Shown here: piece after piece, positions 1-5,738 of the stretch
How positions within the stretch are numbered: position 1 is the stretch's first letter
Layout: each line of letters begins with the position of its first letter
Source: Pseudorhodoplanes sp.
Lineage (GTDB): Bacteria > Pseudomonadota > Alphaproteobacteria > Rhizobiales > Xanthobacteraceae
Assembly (NCBI GenBank): GCA_008933495.1
Contig: WBUW01000080.1
Location: forward strand, 1-9,386
Length of the DNA: 9,386 nt
Direction of reading: 5' to 3'
The notes under the pieces: generated by a model
The model's database searches: none
What the model was told of the DNA's origin: nothing
The model's input: the letters and a program-made list of their open reading frames with translations, nothing else
Translations under genes and position numbers: made by a program

Positions 1-541
1 CGCCGCCGAGCGCCAAGATCGCGGCGTCTGCGGCGACGGCCTTCGCGCCTTCAGGCGTATCGAACACGAGGCGCCCCTCGCCGTCCCATCCGCGCCAGCG
101 ATGCCGCAGTGCAAAGGCAACGCCCTGGGCGTCAAGCCGGCGCAGCCATGCGCGCAATAATGGTGAGGCCTTCATGGCTTTCGGGAACACCCGCCCGCTC
201 GTGCCTACGAAAGTGGGCTGGCCGAGCTTCTCACTGAAGGCACGCAGATCGGCCGGGGAGAAGTCCGCGATCGCCTGTTGCAGGCGCGGCGCGGCGGCGC
301 CGTAACGCGCCAGAAAACGCGCGGCGTCCTCGCTGTGCGTGAGATTGAGCCCGCCGCGGCCGGCGAGCAGCAGCTTGCGCGCGGGCGAGGGCATGCGCTC
401 AAACACGGTCACCGCCAGCCCGCGCGCGGACAGCACATCCGCCGCCATCAGGCCGGCCGGCCCGCCGCCGATGACGGCAATGTGATGCGACTGTGCGGTG
501 CGGGATGAAGCGGTCACGGTTTCGTCTGCCAAATTCCGCAT
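1..541 (-). CDS. FAD-dependent oxidoreductase, HI0933/BaiN-like (TIGR03862-type), C-terminus missing
   Basis: Only the first ~180 residues are present; the reading frame is open through base 1. From the ATG at 541 the protein carries a dinucleotide-binding motif IAVIGGGPAG (residues 21-30) with the acidic end of the second strand at VFER (46-49). Then come RKLLLAGRGGLNLTHSE (55-71), TSGRVFPKAMKASPLL (114-129) and AILALGG (174-180). This order is typical of the HI0933-like flavoproteins, especially the alphaproteobacterial TIGR03862 group annotated as NAD(P)/FAD-dependent or aminoacetone oxidase-like. The family is usually about 400 residues, so over half is missing. The true substrate is not known, and BaiN-type names should not be taken as proof of bile-acid chemistry. 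An in-frame ATG at 616 would add 25 residues before the Rossmann fold; neither start has a clear Shine-Dalgarno. The gene is divergent from the DoxX gene, 116 bp away (41 bp if the 616 start is used). Confidence 0.85.
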   Translation of the reverse strand, partial: MRNLADETVTASSRTAQSHHIAVIGGGPAGLMAADVLSARGLAVTVFERMPSPARKLLLAGRGGLNLTHSEDAARFLARYGAAAPRLQQAIADFSPADLRAFSEKLGQPTFVGTSGRVFPKAMKASPLLRAWLRRLDAQGVAFALRHRWRGWDGEGRLVFDTPEGAKAVAADAAILALGG

Positions 542-657
542 ACCGATGGCAAGCGCTCGCTGCACCGCAGTGAGAGAGCCGCGGACTTCGCCGGCCTTGG
601 CGGTGTTGGTTTTCATTGGCGCCGGCCGGTTCCGGCTCACACAGGGGGAGACGTTCC

Positions 658-1119
658 ATGGCTTCGAAATCGTCATCGCATCCGGCACTGTCGGCGGCCG
701 ACGGGCTTGCGAGCGGATCGGCGGATGCGCTCTTGCTCATCGGCCGCGTGCTGCTGGGCTGGCTGTTCGTCGCGGCCGGCTGGGGAAAGATCATGAACAT
801 GGCCGGTTTTGCCGGCTATCTGACGAGCCTTGGCACGCCGGCGGCCGGCCTGCTGTCGAACATCGTGCCGTTCATCGAGTTCGGCATGGGGGTTTGCCTG
901 GTCCTCGGGCTCGCCACCCGCTATGCGGCGATCGTCACCTTCCTGTTCTGCCTGATCGCGGCCGCGCTCGCGCACCGCTATTGGGAATATCCGGCCGCGC
1001 AGCAGGCGGCGCAGTACACCAATTTCCTCAAGGCCATCGCCTTCATGGGCGCCGCCCTCATCGTGCTCGTCACCGGCGCCGGCAGGTACTCGGTCGACGC
1101 GGCGCTGGCGAAAAAATAA
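658..1119 (+). CDS. DoxX family membrane protein
   Basis: A 153-residue integral membrane protein. The start at 658 is chosen because AGGGGGAG (643-650) lies 7 bases upstream; an earlier in-frame ATG at 616 lacks such a site. After a polar, serine-rich leader (1-22) there are four hydrophobic segments at about 24-43, 64-84, 89-107 and 122-140. Family features include the first-helix stretch GRVLLGWLFVAAGWGKI (29-45), GLATRYAA after helix 2, and QYTNFLKAIAFMGAALIV (119-136). DoxX/DoxD proteins were first described as the small subunit of an archaeal thiosulfate:quinone oxidoreductase, but most bacterial members are of unknown function, some linked to redox stress. No thiosulfate or sulfur genes are nearby, so a specific role cannot be assigned. 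A strong hairpin follows the gene. Confidence 0.88.
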   Translation: MASKSSSHPALSAADGLASGSADALLLIGRVLLGWLFVAAGWGKIMNMAGFAGYLTSLGTPAAGLLSNIVPFIEFGMGVCLVLGLATRYAAIVTFLFCLIAAALAHRYWEYPAAQQAAQYTNFLKAIAFMGAALIVLVTGAGRYSVDAALAKK

Positions 1120-1146
1120 TGCCGTTCGCCCGACTGTAGCCGGCAT

Positions 1147-1179
1147 TCCCGGCGCGCCTCGCCCACCGGCGCGCCGGGA
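1147..1179 (+). terminator. Strong hairpin after the DoxX gene
   Basis: Perfect 12-bp inverted repeat, TCCCGGCGCGCC (1147-1158) and GGCGCGCCGGGA (1168-1179), with a 9-base loop, 27 bp past the DoxX stop. It lacks a following T-run, so it is either an imperfect intrinsic terminator or an mRNA 3'-end stabilising stem. It is the most stable of four hairpins in this gap. Confidence 0.5.
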
Positions 1180-1194
1180 TAACCCGGATCGCGC

Positions 1195-1266
1195 GCAAAC
1201 CGGCGTTTGCCTGCGATGGCACGGGCCCCTACCATCGGGGCCTGATTCTGTTGCCGGGCCGGGCAA
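1195..1266 (+). promoter_or_regulatory. Hairpin-rich leader before the DUF47-PiT pair
   Basis: Three perfect stem-loops follow one another directly before the DUF47 start. They are GCAAAC/GTTTGC with loop CGGC (1195-1210), GGCCCC/GGGGCC with a 7-base loop (1224-1242), and TTGCC/GGCAA with a 6-base loop (1251-1266). The middle one is followed by a T-rich stretch (TGATTCTGTTG). The last ends on the base before the ATG and would fold over the ribosome-binding region, which has no clear Shine-Dalgarno. This may be a structured control leader, but short stems are common in GC-rich DNA. No Pho box (repeated CTGTCAT) is visible. Confidence 0.3.
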
Positions 1267-1914
1267 ATGCTGAGTTGGTTTCAGGCGATCATGCCGAAGG
1301 AGGAGCGGTTCTTCGAACTGTTCACCCGGCACGCCACGGTTATCGTCGCGGGCGCCCACGCTTTGCAGGGCCTCTTGCGCGGCGGCGACGAAATCCCGCA
1401 TTTTTGCCGGGAAATCATCGCGCGCGAAACCGAGGCCGACGATATCACACGCGAAGTGCTCACCGCCGTCCGCCGCACCTTCATCACCCCGTTCGACCGT
1501 TCCGACATTCAGGACCTGATCACGTCGATGGATGACGCCATCGACCAGATGAACAAGACTGCCAAGCTGATCACGCTGTTCGAGGTGCGCAGCTTCGAGC
1601 CCGCCATGCAGCAGATGGGCGACGTGATCGTACAGGCCGCGGCTCTGGTGGCGGAAGCGGTTCCGCTGCTGAACGCCATCAACAAGAACGCGCCGCGCCT
1701 CAACCACCTCACCGGCGAGATCATCCAGGTCGAGGAACGCGCCGACGGGCTCTACGACGAAGGCCGCAAGGCGCTGTTCCGGCGCGAAGGCGCCAACGGC
1801 AACGCGATGAACTTCATCATCGGGACCGATATCTACGACAGCCTGGAGAAGATCGTCGACCGGTTCGAGGACGTCTCCAACGAGATCAACGCCCTCGTCA
1901 CCGATCACCTCTAG
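1267..1914 (+). CDS. DUF47 / PhoU-like phosphate transport accessory protein
   Basis: A soluble, all-helical 215-residue protein of the DUF47 (TIGR00153, PhoU-like) family, normally 200-230 residues, so complete. The conserved opening MLSWFQAIMPKEERFFELF (1-19) supports the start at 1267. Acidic E-x3-D pairs typical of the metal-binding PhoU-type helical bundle appear at E54/D58 (ETEADD), E156/D160 (EERAD) and E194/D198 (EKIVD). It lies 15 bp ahead of the PiT permease on the same strand, the standard arrangement in which DUF47 proteins accompany and probably regulate low-affinity inorganic phosphate transport. The regulatory role is inferred from family and neighbourhood. No strong ribosome-binding site is seen, and the start codon sits at the foot of a small hairpin. 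Confidence 0.93.
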   Translation: MLSWFQAIMPKEERFFELFTRHATVIVAGAHALQGLLRGGDEIPHFCREIIARETEADDITREVLTAVRRTFITPFDRSDIQDLITSMDDAIDQMNKTAKLITLFEVRSFEPAMQQMGDVIVQAAALVAEAVPLLNAINKNAPRLNHLTGEIIQVEERADGLYDEGRKALFRREGANGNAMNFIIGTDIYDSLEKIVDRFEDVSNEINALVTDHL

Positions 1915-1929
1915 CTGGCCGTCACGCGC

Positions 1930-2934
1930 ATGGACGCGATTTTGAGCCTGCCTGTTCTGTTCGGACTGATCGCGGTTGCGCTGCTGTTCGATTTCCTCAA
2001 CGGGCTGCACGACGCGGCCAATTCCATTGCCACCATCGTTTCGACGCGCGTCCTGCGGCCGCGCTACGCGGTGGCGTGGGCCGCCTTCTTCAATTTCATC
2101 GCGTTTGTGTTTTTCGGACTGCATGTGGCGCAGACCGTCGGCACCGGCATCGTCGCGACGAGCGTCGTCGACGCGCGCGTGATATTCGGCGCGCTGATGG
2201 GCGCAATCTCCTGGAATCTCATCACCTGGTGGGCGGGCATTCCCTCCAGTTCCTCGCACGCGCTGATCGGCGGGCTGGTGGGAGCGGGCGTGGCCAAGGC
2301 CGGCAACGGCGCGGTGGTTTGGGCCGGGCTGTCGAAAACAACCGCCGCCATTGTGCTGTCCCCGCTCACCGGCTTCGTGCTGGCGCTCTTCCTCATTCTC
2401 GCGGTGTCATGGCTGTTCGTGCGCGCCCATCCGCGCATGGTGGATACGGTTTTCCGCACCATGCAGTTCGTCTCCGCCTCGTTCTATTCGCTCGGCCATG
2501 GCGGCAACGACGCCCAGAAGACGATGGGCATCATCGCCGTACTTTTGTTTTCGCAGGGCCATCTCGGAAGCGAATTCTACGTGCCGTTCTGGGTGGTCAT
2601 CACCTGTCAGGCGGCGATGGGACTTGGCACCCTGTTCGGCGGCTGGCGCATCGTGCACACGATGGGATCGAAAATCACGCGCCTGACGCCGATGCAGGGC
2701 TTTTGCGCGGAGACCGGCGGCGCGATCACCCTGTTCGCGGCGACCGGGCTCGGGATACCGGTGTCGACCACGCATACCATCACCGGATCGATCGTCGGCG
2801 TCGGGGCGGCGCGCAAGGTTTCGGCGGTGCGCTGGAACGTGGCGAGCAACATCGTGGTGGCCTGGGTCATCACCCTGCCCGCGTCCGCCCTGATCGCGGC
2901 GACGTTCTACGCCCTGATCGGACTTGCCGGCTGA
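1930..2934 (+). CDS. PiT family inorganic phosphate permease
   Basis: A 334-residue inner-membrane transporter of the PiT (PF01384) family, which moves phosphate, often as a metal-phosphate complex, using the proton gradient. The protein shows the family's internal duplication. The N-terminal half has GLHDAANSIAT (25-35) and PSSSSHALIGG (105-115); the C-terminal half repeats these as GGNDAQKTMG (191-200) and PVSTTHTITG (277-286). The paired Asn/Asp residues and Ser/Thr-His motifs are those expected at the substrate site. Its length matches the compact PiT type that lacks the long cytoplasmic loop of E. coli PitA. It starts 15 bp after the DUF47 stop, without a good Shine-Dalgarno, so translation may be coupled to the upstream gene. 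A hairpin follows the stop. Confidence 0.95.
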   Translation: MDAILSLPVLFGLIAVALLFDFLNGLHDAANSIATIVSTRVLRPRYAVAWAAFFNFIAFVFFGLHVAQTVGTGIVATSVVDARVIFGALMGAISWNLITWWAGIPSSSSHALIGGLVGAGVAKAGNGAVVWAGLSKTTAAIVLSPLTGFVLALFLILAVSWLFVRAHPRMVDTVFRTMQFVSASFYSLGHGGNDAQKTMGIIAVLLFSQGHLGSEFYVPFWVVITCQAAMGLGTLFGGWRIVHTMGSKITRLTPMQGFCAETGGAITLFAATGLGIPVSTTHTITGSIVGVGAARKVSAVRWNVASNIVVAWVITLPASALIAATFYALIGLAG

Positions 2935-2963
2935 ACTGCCTCGATCTGCAAACGATCCGCCGC

Positions 2964-2995
2964 CGATGATCGCCGGCCGGCGCCGGCAATCGTTG
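2964..2995 (+). terminator. Hairpin after the PiT gene
   Basis: A stem-loop 29 bp past the PiT stop. The core is GCCGGC (2972-2977) / GCCGGC (2982-2987) around the loop CGGC, one C/A mismatch, then a lower stem CGATGAT / ATCGTTG with two G-T pairs. There is no T-run. It probably ends or stabilises the DUF47-PiT transcript. Confidence 0.42.
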
Positions 2996-3014
2996 CGCCC
3001 GGGCCGCGCCGATA

Positions 3015-3028
3015 TTGATGCGAATCAA
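3015..3028 (+). promoter_or_regulatory. FNR/FixK-type box upstream of DUF2189 gene
   Basis: The sequence TTGATGCGAATCAA is a perfect match to the FNR/FixK consensus TTGAT-N4-ATCAA. Its centre (3021.5) is 32 bp before a -10-like CATGAT (3054-3059), placing it around -42 to -45 from the likely transcription start, the usual activating position for this regulator family. The start codon chosen at 3085 is 63 bp from the box centre. An FNR, FnrN or FixK protein acting under low oxygen is the likely binder; an NnrR/DNR-type nitric-oxide regulator would use a similar site. Confidence 0.72.
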
Positions 3029-3084
3029 GGCGCCGCTCCTGCCCCTCTGCCCCCATGATTGAAAAAATCGTTGGGAGGACGGCA

Positions 3085-3870
3085 ATGACTTCGATTTCCG
3101 GCAGGGCCGACCCGGTGGTGCGGCGCGTGAACGCCACCGACATCGCCGAATCGCTGGCGCAGGGCCTGCGCGATTTTCAGGCCGCCCCGCTCTACGGCCT
3201 CCTGTTCGGCGCGCTCTATGCGGCCGGCGGCATGGCGGTCGTCGCGAGCGTCACCGCGCTCGGCATCAGCTATCTCGCCTATCCGCTGGCGGCCGGCTTC
3301 ACCCTGATCGGCCCGTACGTGGCGGTCGGCCTCTATGAAGTGAGCCGCCGGCGCGAGGCCGGACAGGCCGCCTCGTTCTTCGACATCGTTGGCGCCATGC
3401 GCGGGCACAGCGAAATCGGCTGGATGGCGTTCGTCACCCTGTTCATCTTCATCATGTGGATTTACCAGGTGCGCTTCCTGATGGCGCTGTTTCTCGGGCT
3501 CAACGCCTCGTTCTCCACGCTCGAGCAGTTCGTCACCGTGGTGCTGACCACCAACGAGGGCCTTTTGTTTCTCGCGGTCGGCAACCTGGTCGGCGCCGCC
3601 CTGTCGCTGATCCTGTTCTCGGTCACGGTCGTCTCGTTTCCGCTCCTGCTCGAGCGCGACGTCGATTTCATCACCGCCATGATCACGAGCGTGCGCGCGG
3701 TGGCGCTGAGCCCGGTGCCGATGATCGGCTGGGCGGCGCTCATCGTCGTGCTGCTGATCCTCTCCGCATTGCCGTTCTTTCTCGGCCTGCTGGTGACGCT
3801 GCCGGTGCTCGGGCACACGACCTGGCACCTGTATCGGCGGATCGTGGCGCCGGAGGGCGGCCCGGCCTGA
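3085..3870 (+). CDS. DUF2189 integral membrane protein
   Basis: A 261-residue membrane protein of the DUF2189 (COG5473) family, function unknown. The start at 3085 is preferred over an in-frame ATG at 3055. GGGAGG (3073-3078) lies 6 bases upstream of 3085, and the earlier ATG sits within the likely -10 element. Hydrophobic segments are at about 37-58, 62-85, 113-135, 159-183 and 213-243. Family-typical stretches are GLRDFQAAPLYGLLFG (27-42), FPLLLERDVDFITAM (185-199) and LPVLGHTTWHLYRR (239-252). Upstream lies a perfect FNR/FixK box, so expression at low oxygen or in response to nitric oxide is likely. It converges with the BacA/YddA-like permease gene, stops 6 bp apart. Nothing in the sequence suggests an enzyme active site or heme ligation that I can defend. 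Confidence 0.9.
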   Translation: MTSISGRADPVVRRVNATDIAESLAQGLRDFQAAPLYGLLFGALYAAGGMAVVASVTALGISYLAYPLAAGFTLIGPYVAVGLYEVSRRREAGQAASFFDIVGAMRGHSEIGWMAFVTLFIFIMWIYQVRFLMALFLGLNASFSTLEQFVTVVLTTNEGLLFLAVGNLVGAALSLILFSVTVVSFPLLLERDVDFITAMITSVRAVALSPVPMIGWAALIVVLLILSALPFFLGLLVTLPVLGHTTWHLYRRIVAPEGGPA

Positions 3871-3884
3871 ACGCGTTCAGCCGG
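3862..3884. terminator. Bidirectional terminator-like palindrome between converging genes
   Basis: A perfect 14-bp palindrome, CTGAACGCGTTCAG (3867-3880), extended by CCGG on each side with one bulged C (3866). It contains the TGA stops of both converging genes, one in each arm. A hairpin here could end transcription from both sides. There is no T-run. Confidence 0.42.
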
Positions 3885-5016
3885 ACGAGGACACGGTCGC
3901 GTGCGCCGGCCCGCTTTCGCTGCTTGTCAGTTCGCCCGCGCGGTCGAGCTCGTCGATCGCGAGCATGAGCGCGGCCACGCGCAGGGCGGACGCGCGCCAG
4001 TCGGCCATGCGCTGGAAATTGTCGACGAACCAGTTGAACGCGCCCTGCACCACCACGAAGGCGGCGGCGGCCTGCGTCACCTCGCCAAGCGACATGGCCC
4101 CGTCGAGATATTTCGGGGCGCAAAGCAGGAGCCCGGCCACCGGCGCGACGATCGTGTTGGCGTTCGTCACCAGCGTGACCCGCATGAGCTGCCAGCACAG
4201 AATACGCCATTGCCGGATGACGTTGCGCAGGCCCTCCCAGAGCTGGCGGTATTCGGCCATGCCGCCCGAGCTCACGACGAGGCCGTCGCCGGCCTCGCGA
4301 ATGAAATTGGCGGTGGCGCGAAAGGTCGCCTCGGCCTGGATCTGGTCCTGCACGACGTCGGTCAGCCGGCGGCCCATCAGCAGCACCGCCATGGTGACCA
4401 GCGTCGAATAGGCGATCGCCCCGAACACCAGGTAGAACGGGATCGTCACCGGGACGTCGCCGATGGCGACCGTGATGGCGCCGCCGACATTCGCAAGAAT
4501 GCCGAAGAAGGTCGCCGCCGTCAGCACCGCAGACAGCAGGGAGAGCGCGAGGTCGATCGGCGCGTCGGTCGCCACGCGCGAATCTTCGGCGATCCGGTAT
4601 TCCGGATTCTGCGGGCTGTTGCCGTTGAAGTGCCCGAGCTTGCGGAAATTGCCGCCGTGCAGCCAGCGATGGATCAGCCGCGTGGTCACGAATTCGCGCC
4701 ACTGCCGCTGCGCGGTCATGCGGCCCCAGACCGAAAGAACGGCGAGCGCGACGCTCAATCCCACCAGCGGAAATAATTTCAGGATCACGCCGGTGAGCGC
4801 GGCGGCGTTCTTCTGCTCAAGCGCGTCGAAGAAATCGCGGTTCCAGTAATTGAGCGCATATTGCGTCAGCAGTTGCGCGACCACGATGACGAGCAGCAGG
4901 GCGCACAGGAACCAGGCGCGCCAGCTCGACGGGCCGCGCCAGTATTCGAAGGCGCTCTGCCAGAAGCGCCCAAGCAGCCGGCGCTGGTCGGGTTTTGAGA
5001 ATGTCTCGACGCTCAT
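3877..5016 (-). CDS. BacA/SbmA-YddA-type transporter membrane domain, lacking an ATP-binding domain
   Basis: A 379-residue membrane protein matching the transmembrane part of YddA/BclA-type ABC exporters (SbmA_BacA / ABC_membrane_2 families). Diagnostic stretches are LNYWNRDFFDALEQKN (55-70), RQWREFVTTRLIHRWL (104-119), NPEYRIAEDSR (137-147), and the last-helix region AAAAFVVVQGAFNWFVDNF (316-334). Hydrophobic helices lie at about 33-53, 77-97, 157-177, 190-213, 276-300 and 308-328. YddA and Bradyrhizobium BclA continue for ~200 more residues with Walker A, signature and Walker B motifs. Here the protein ends 45 residues after the last helix, in a Ser/Gly-rich tail, and no ATPase follows because the DUF2189 gene begins 6 bp later. 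It may be proton-driven like SbmA/BacA, which import peptides, or use an ATPase encoded elsewhere. No strong ribosome-binding site is seen at 5016. An FNR-like box lies upstream. Confidence 0.85.
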   Translation of the reverse strand: MSVETFSKPDQRRLLGRFWQSAFEYWRGPSSWRAWFLCALLLVIVVAQLLTQYALNYWNRDFFDALEQKNAAALTGVILKLFPLVGLSVALAVLSVWGRMTAQRQWREFVTTRLIHRWLHGGNFRKLGHFNGNSPQNPEYRIAEDSRVATDAPIDLALSLLSAVLTAATFFGILANVGGAITVAIGDVPVTIPFYLVFGAIAYSTLVTMAVLLMGRRLTDVVQDQIQAEATFRATANFIREAGDGLVVSSGGMAEYRQLWEGLRNVIRQWRILCWQLMRVTLVTNANTIVAPVAGLLLCAPKYLDGAMSLGEVTQAAAAFVVVQGAFNWFVDNFQRMADWRASALRVAALMLAIDELDRAGELTSSESGPAHATVSSSG

Positions 5017-5076
5017 GTAAAACCGGCCGCTCGCCGGGCGCAGGCGCCTCTTCCGGTCCTGCGCGCCAGCCGCCTT

Positions 5077-5119
5077 TTCATAGCGGCAACAGTATGCAGG
5101 AGGCGTTGAGGCAGATCAA
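5077..5119 (-). promoter_or_regulatory. FNR/FixK-type promoter of the BacA/YddA-like gene
   Basis: Read on the minus strand, TTGATCTGCCTCAA (5119-5106) matches the FNR/FixK consensus in 9 of 10 informative bases. A -10-like TATGAA (5082-5077) follows. This predicts transcription from about 5071, which puts the box centre at -41.5, exactly the class II activator position, and gives a leader of about 55 bases before the ATG at 5016. The nearest plus-strand gene to the right is almost 3 kb away, so the minus-strand permease gene is the plausible target. Confidence 0.62.
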
Positions 5120-5155
5120 AGAGGGGCGTCGGGAAAGCCGGCCATGAAGCCGCTC

Positions 5156-5172
5156 GGCGCGACGGGCGCGCC
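5156..5172 (-). terminator. Small hairpin after the PhnA-domain gene
   Basis: A perfect 6-bp stem GGCGCG/CGCGCC with a 5-base loop, about 27 bp past the stop of the PhnA-domain gene (minus strand). No T-run follows, so it is only a possible terminator. Confidence 0.25.
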
Positions 5173-5198
5173 GCGGTTTTCGGCAACCGACGGCGACC

Positions 5199-5417
5199 TC
5201 AAGCCTTCCTGAGAAATTCCGTCTTCAGCACCAGCCCCTTCACCTGCTTGGTATTACACTCGACCTCGCCCGGCTTGCCGGTGAGACGGATGTTCTTGAC
5301 CAGCAGGCCGCGCTTGAGCGTTTCCGAGCTGCCCTTGACCTTCAGGTCCTTGATCAGGGTGACCGAATCCCCGTCATTCAGCGGGTTGCCGTTGCTGTCT
5401 TTGGTCACGTCGGCCAT
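5199..5417 (-). CDS. PhnA/YjdM-domain protein, short form without zinc ribbon
   Basis: A 72-residue protein matching the C-terminal PhnA domain (PF03831) of YjdM, the protein once called alkylphosphonate utilisation protein PhnA. The stretches VTKDSNGNPLNDGDSVTLIKD (4-24), LKVKGSSETLKRG (25-37) and KGLVLKTEFLRK (60-71) are characteristic. E. coli YjdM is about 110 residues because it has an N-terminal Cys4 zinc ribbon; that part is absent here, and the single Cys (54) is not a metal site. The start at 5417 is chosen because AGGA lies on the minus strand 6 bases upstream and MADVTKDSNG is the common start of short homologues. A longer reading from 5465 has no support. Despite the historical name, a role in phosphonate breakdown is unproven and no phn genes are nearby. 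Confidence 0.88.
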   Translation of the reverse strand: MADVTKDSNGNPLNDGDSVTLIKDLKVKGSSETLKRGLLVKNIRLTGKPGEVECNTKQVKGLVLKTEFLRKA

Positions 5418-5518
5418 TGCATGTCCTGTTCGCGCGGATGTCTGCCGGGACGTGGATAGGCGCAATCGACGTTCCGATCAACACCATCATGATCGGCCGC
5501 CGAAGGTTGGTCCTGCGT

Positions 5519-5586
5519 AGCCCGCATGGAGCCAACGGGTCCGCGCCAAGCGCGGCCCGATGATAAACTCCACGCAATGCGGGGCT
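5519..5586. repeat. REP-like palindromic repeat, element A
   Basis: Outer arms AGCCCGCATGGAG (5519-5531) and CTCCACGCAATGCGGGGCT (5568-5586) are imperfect inverted copies. They enclose a tight inner hairpin CGGG-T-CCGCGC-CAA-GCGCGG-CCCG (5536-5559). The opening 'GTAGCCCGcATGGAG' resembles a degenerate copy of the widespread intergenic repeat that begins GTAGCCCGGATGGAG in many proteobacterial genomes. Family assignment is from memory, not a search. Confidence 0.6.
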
Positions 5587-5629
5587 GACAGAGCGGCACG
5601 CAAACGCGCCCCGGAGTTCGCGAAGTTCA

Positions 5630-5661
5630 CCCTCGGGCGCGCTCAAAGCGCGACCCGAGGG
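5630..5661. repeat. REP-like palindrome, element B
   Basis: CCCTCGGG-CGCGCT (5630-5643) pairs perfectly with AGCGCG-CCCGAGGG (5647-5661) apart from one bulged A (5653); the loop is CAA. The plan is the same as the inner hairpin of element A: two G/C-rich stem blocks, one bulge and a CAA loop. It is too strong to be chance. Confidence 0.6.
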
Positions 5662-5715
5662 CTCGATCCGGGCGACGTTTGCTGTTAGCCGAGCGAGACC
5701 ATCAAGGGCGTCGTC

Positions 5716-5738
5716 ATGGCCGGGCTGGTTCCGGCCAT
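5716..5738. repeat. REP-like palindrome, element C (ATGGCCGG type)
   Basis: ATGGCCGG (5716-5723) and CCGGCCAT (5731-5738) form a perfect 8-bp stem with a 7-base loop. With its flanks (GTC before, CCACGCC after) it matches a very common dispersed repeat in Bradyrhizobium-like genomes, recognisable from the reverse-strand peptide MDGRNQPGHDD. It lies 89 bp past the dehydrogenase stop and may also serve as that gene's terminator stem. Confidence 0.62.

Noticed and set aside
616..657. Earlier ATG (616) for the DoxX gene
   Set aside because: The ATG at 658 has a strong AGGGGGAG at ideal spacing, and the extra 14 residues resemble nothing in the family.
673..2259. 528-codon open frame on the minus strand opposite DoxX, DUF47 and PiT
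   Set aside because: It runs across three well-recognised genes and a hairpin-rich spacer, and its product is rich in Arg, Gly, Asp and Glu with no domain. It is an antisense by-product of GC-rich codon use.
3025..3828. 267-codon minus-strand frame opposite the DUF2189 gene
   Set aside because: Composition dominated by Arg, Glu, Gln and His, as expected from antisense of a membrane protein; it also crosses the FNR box and promoter.
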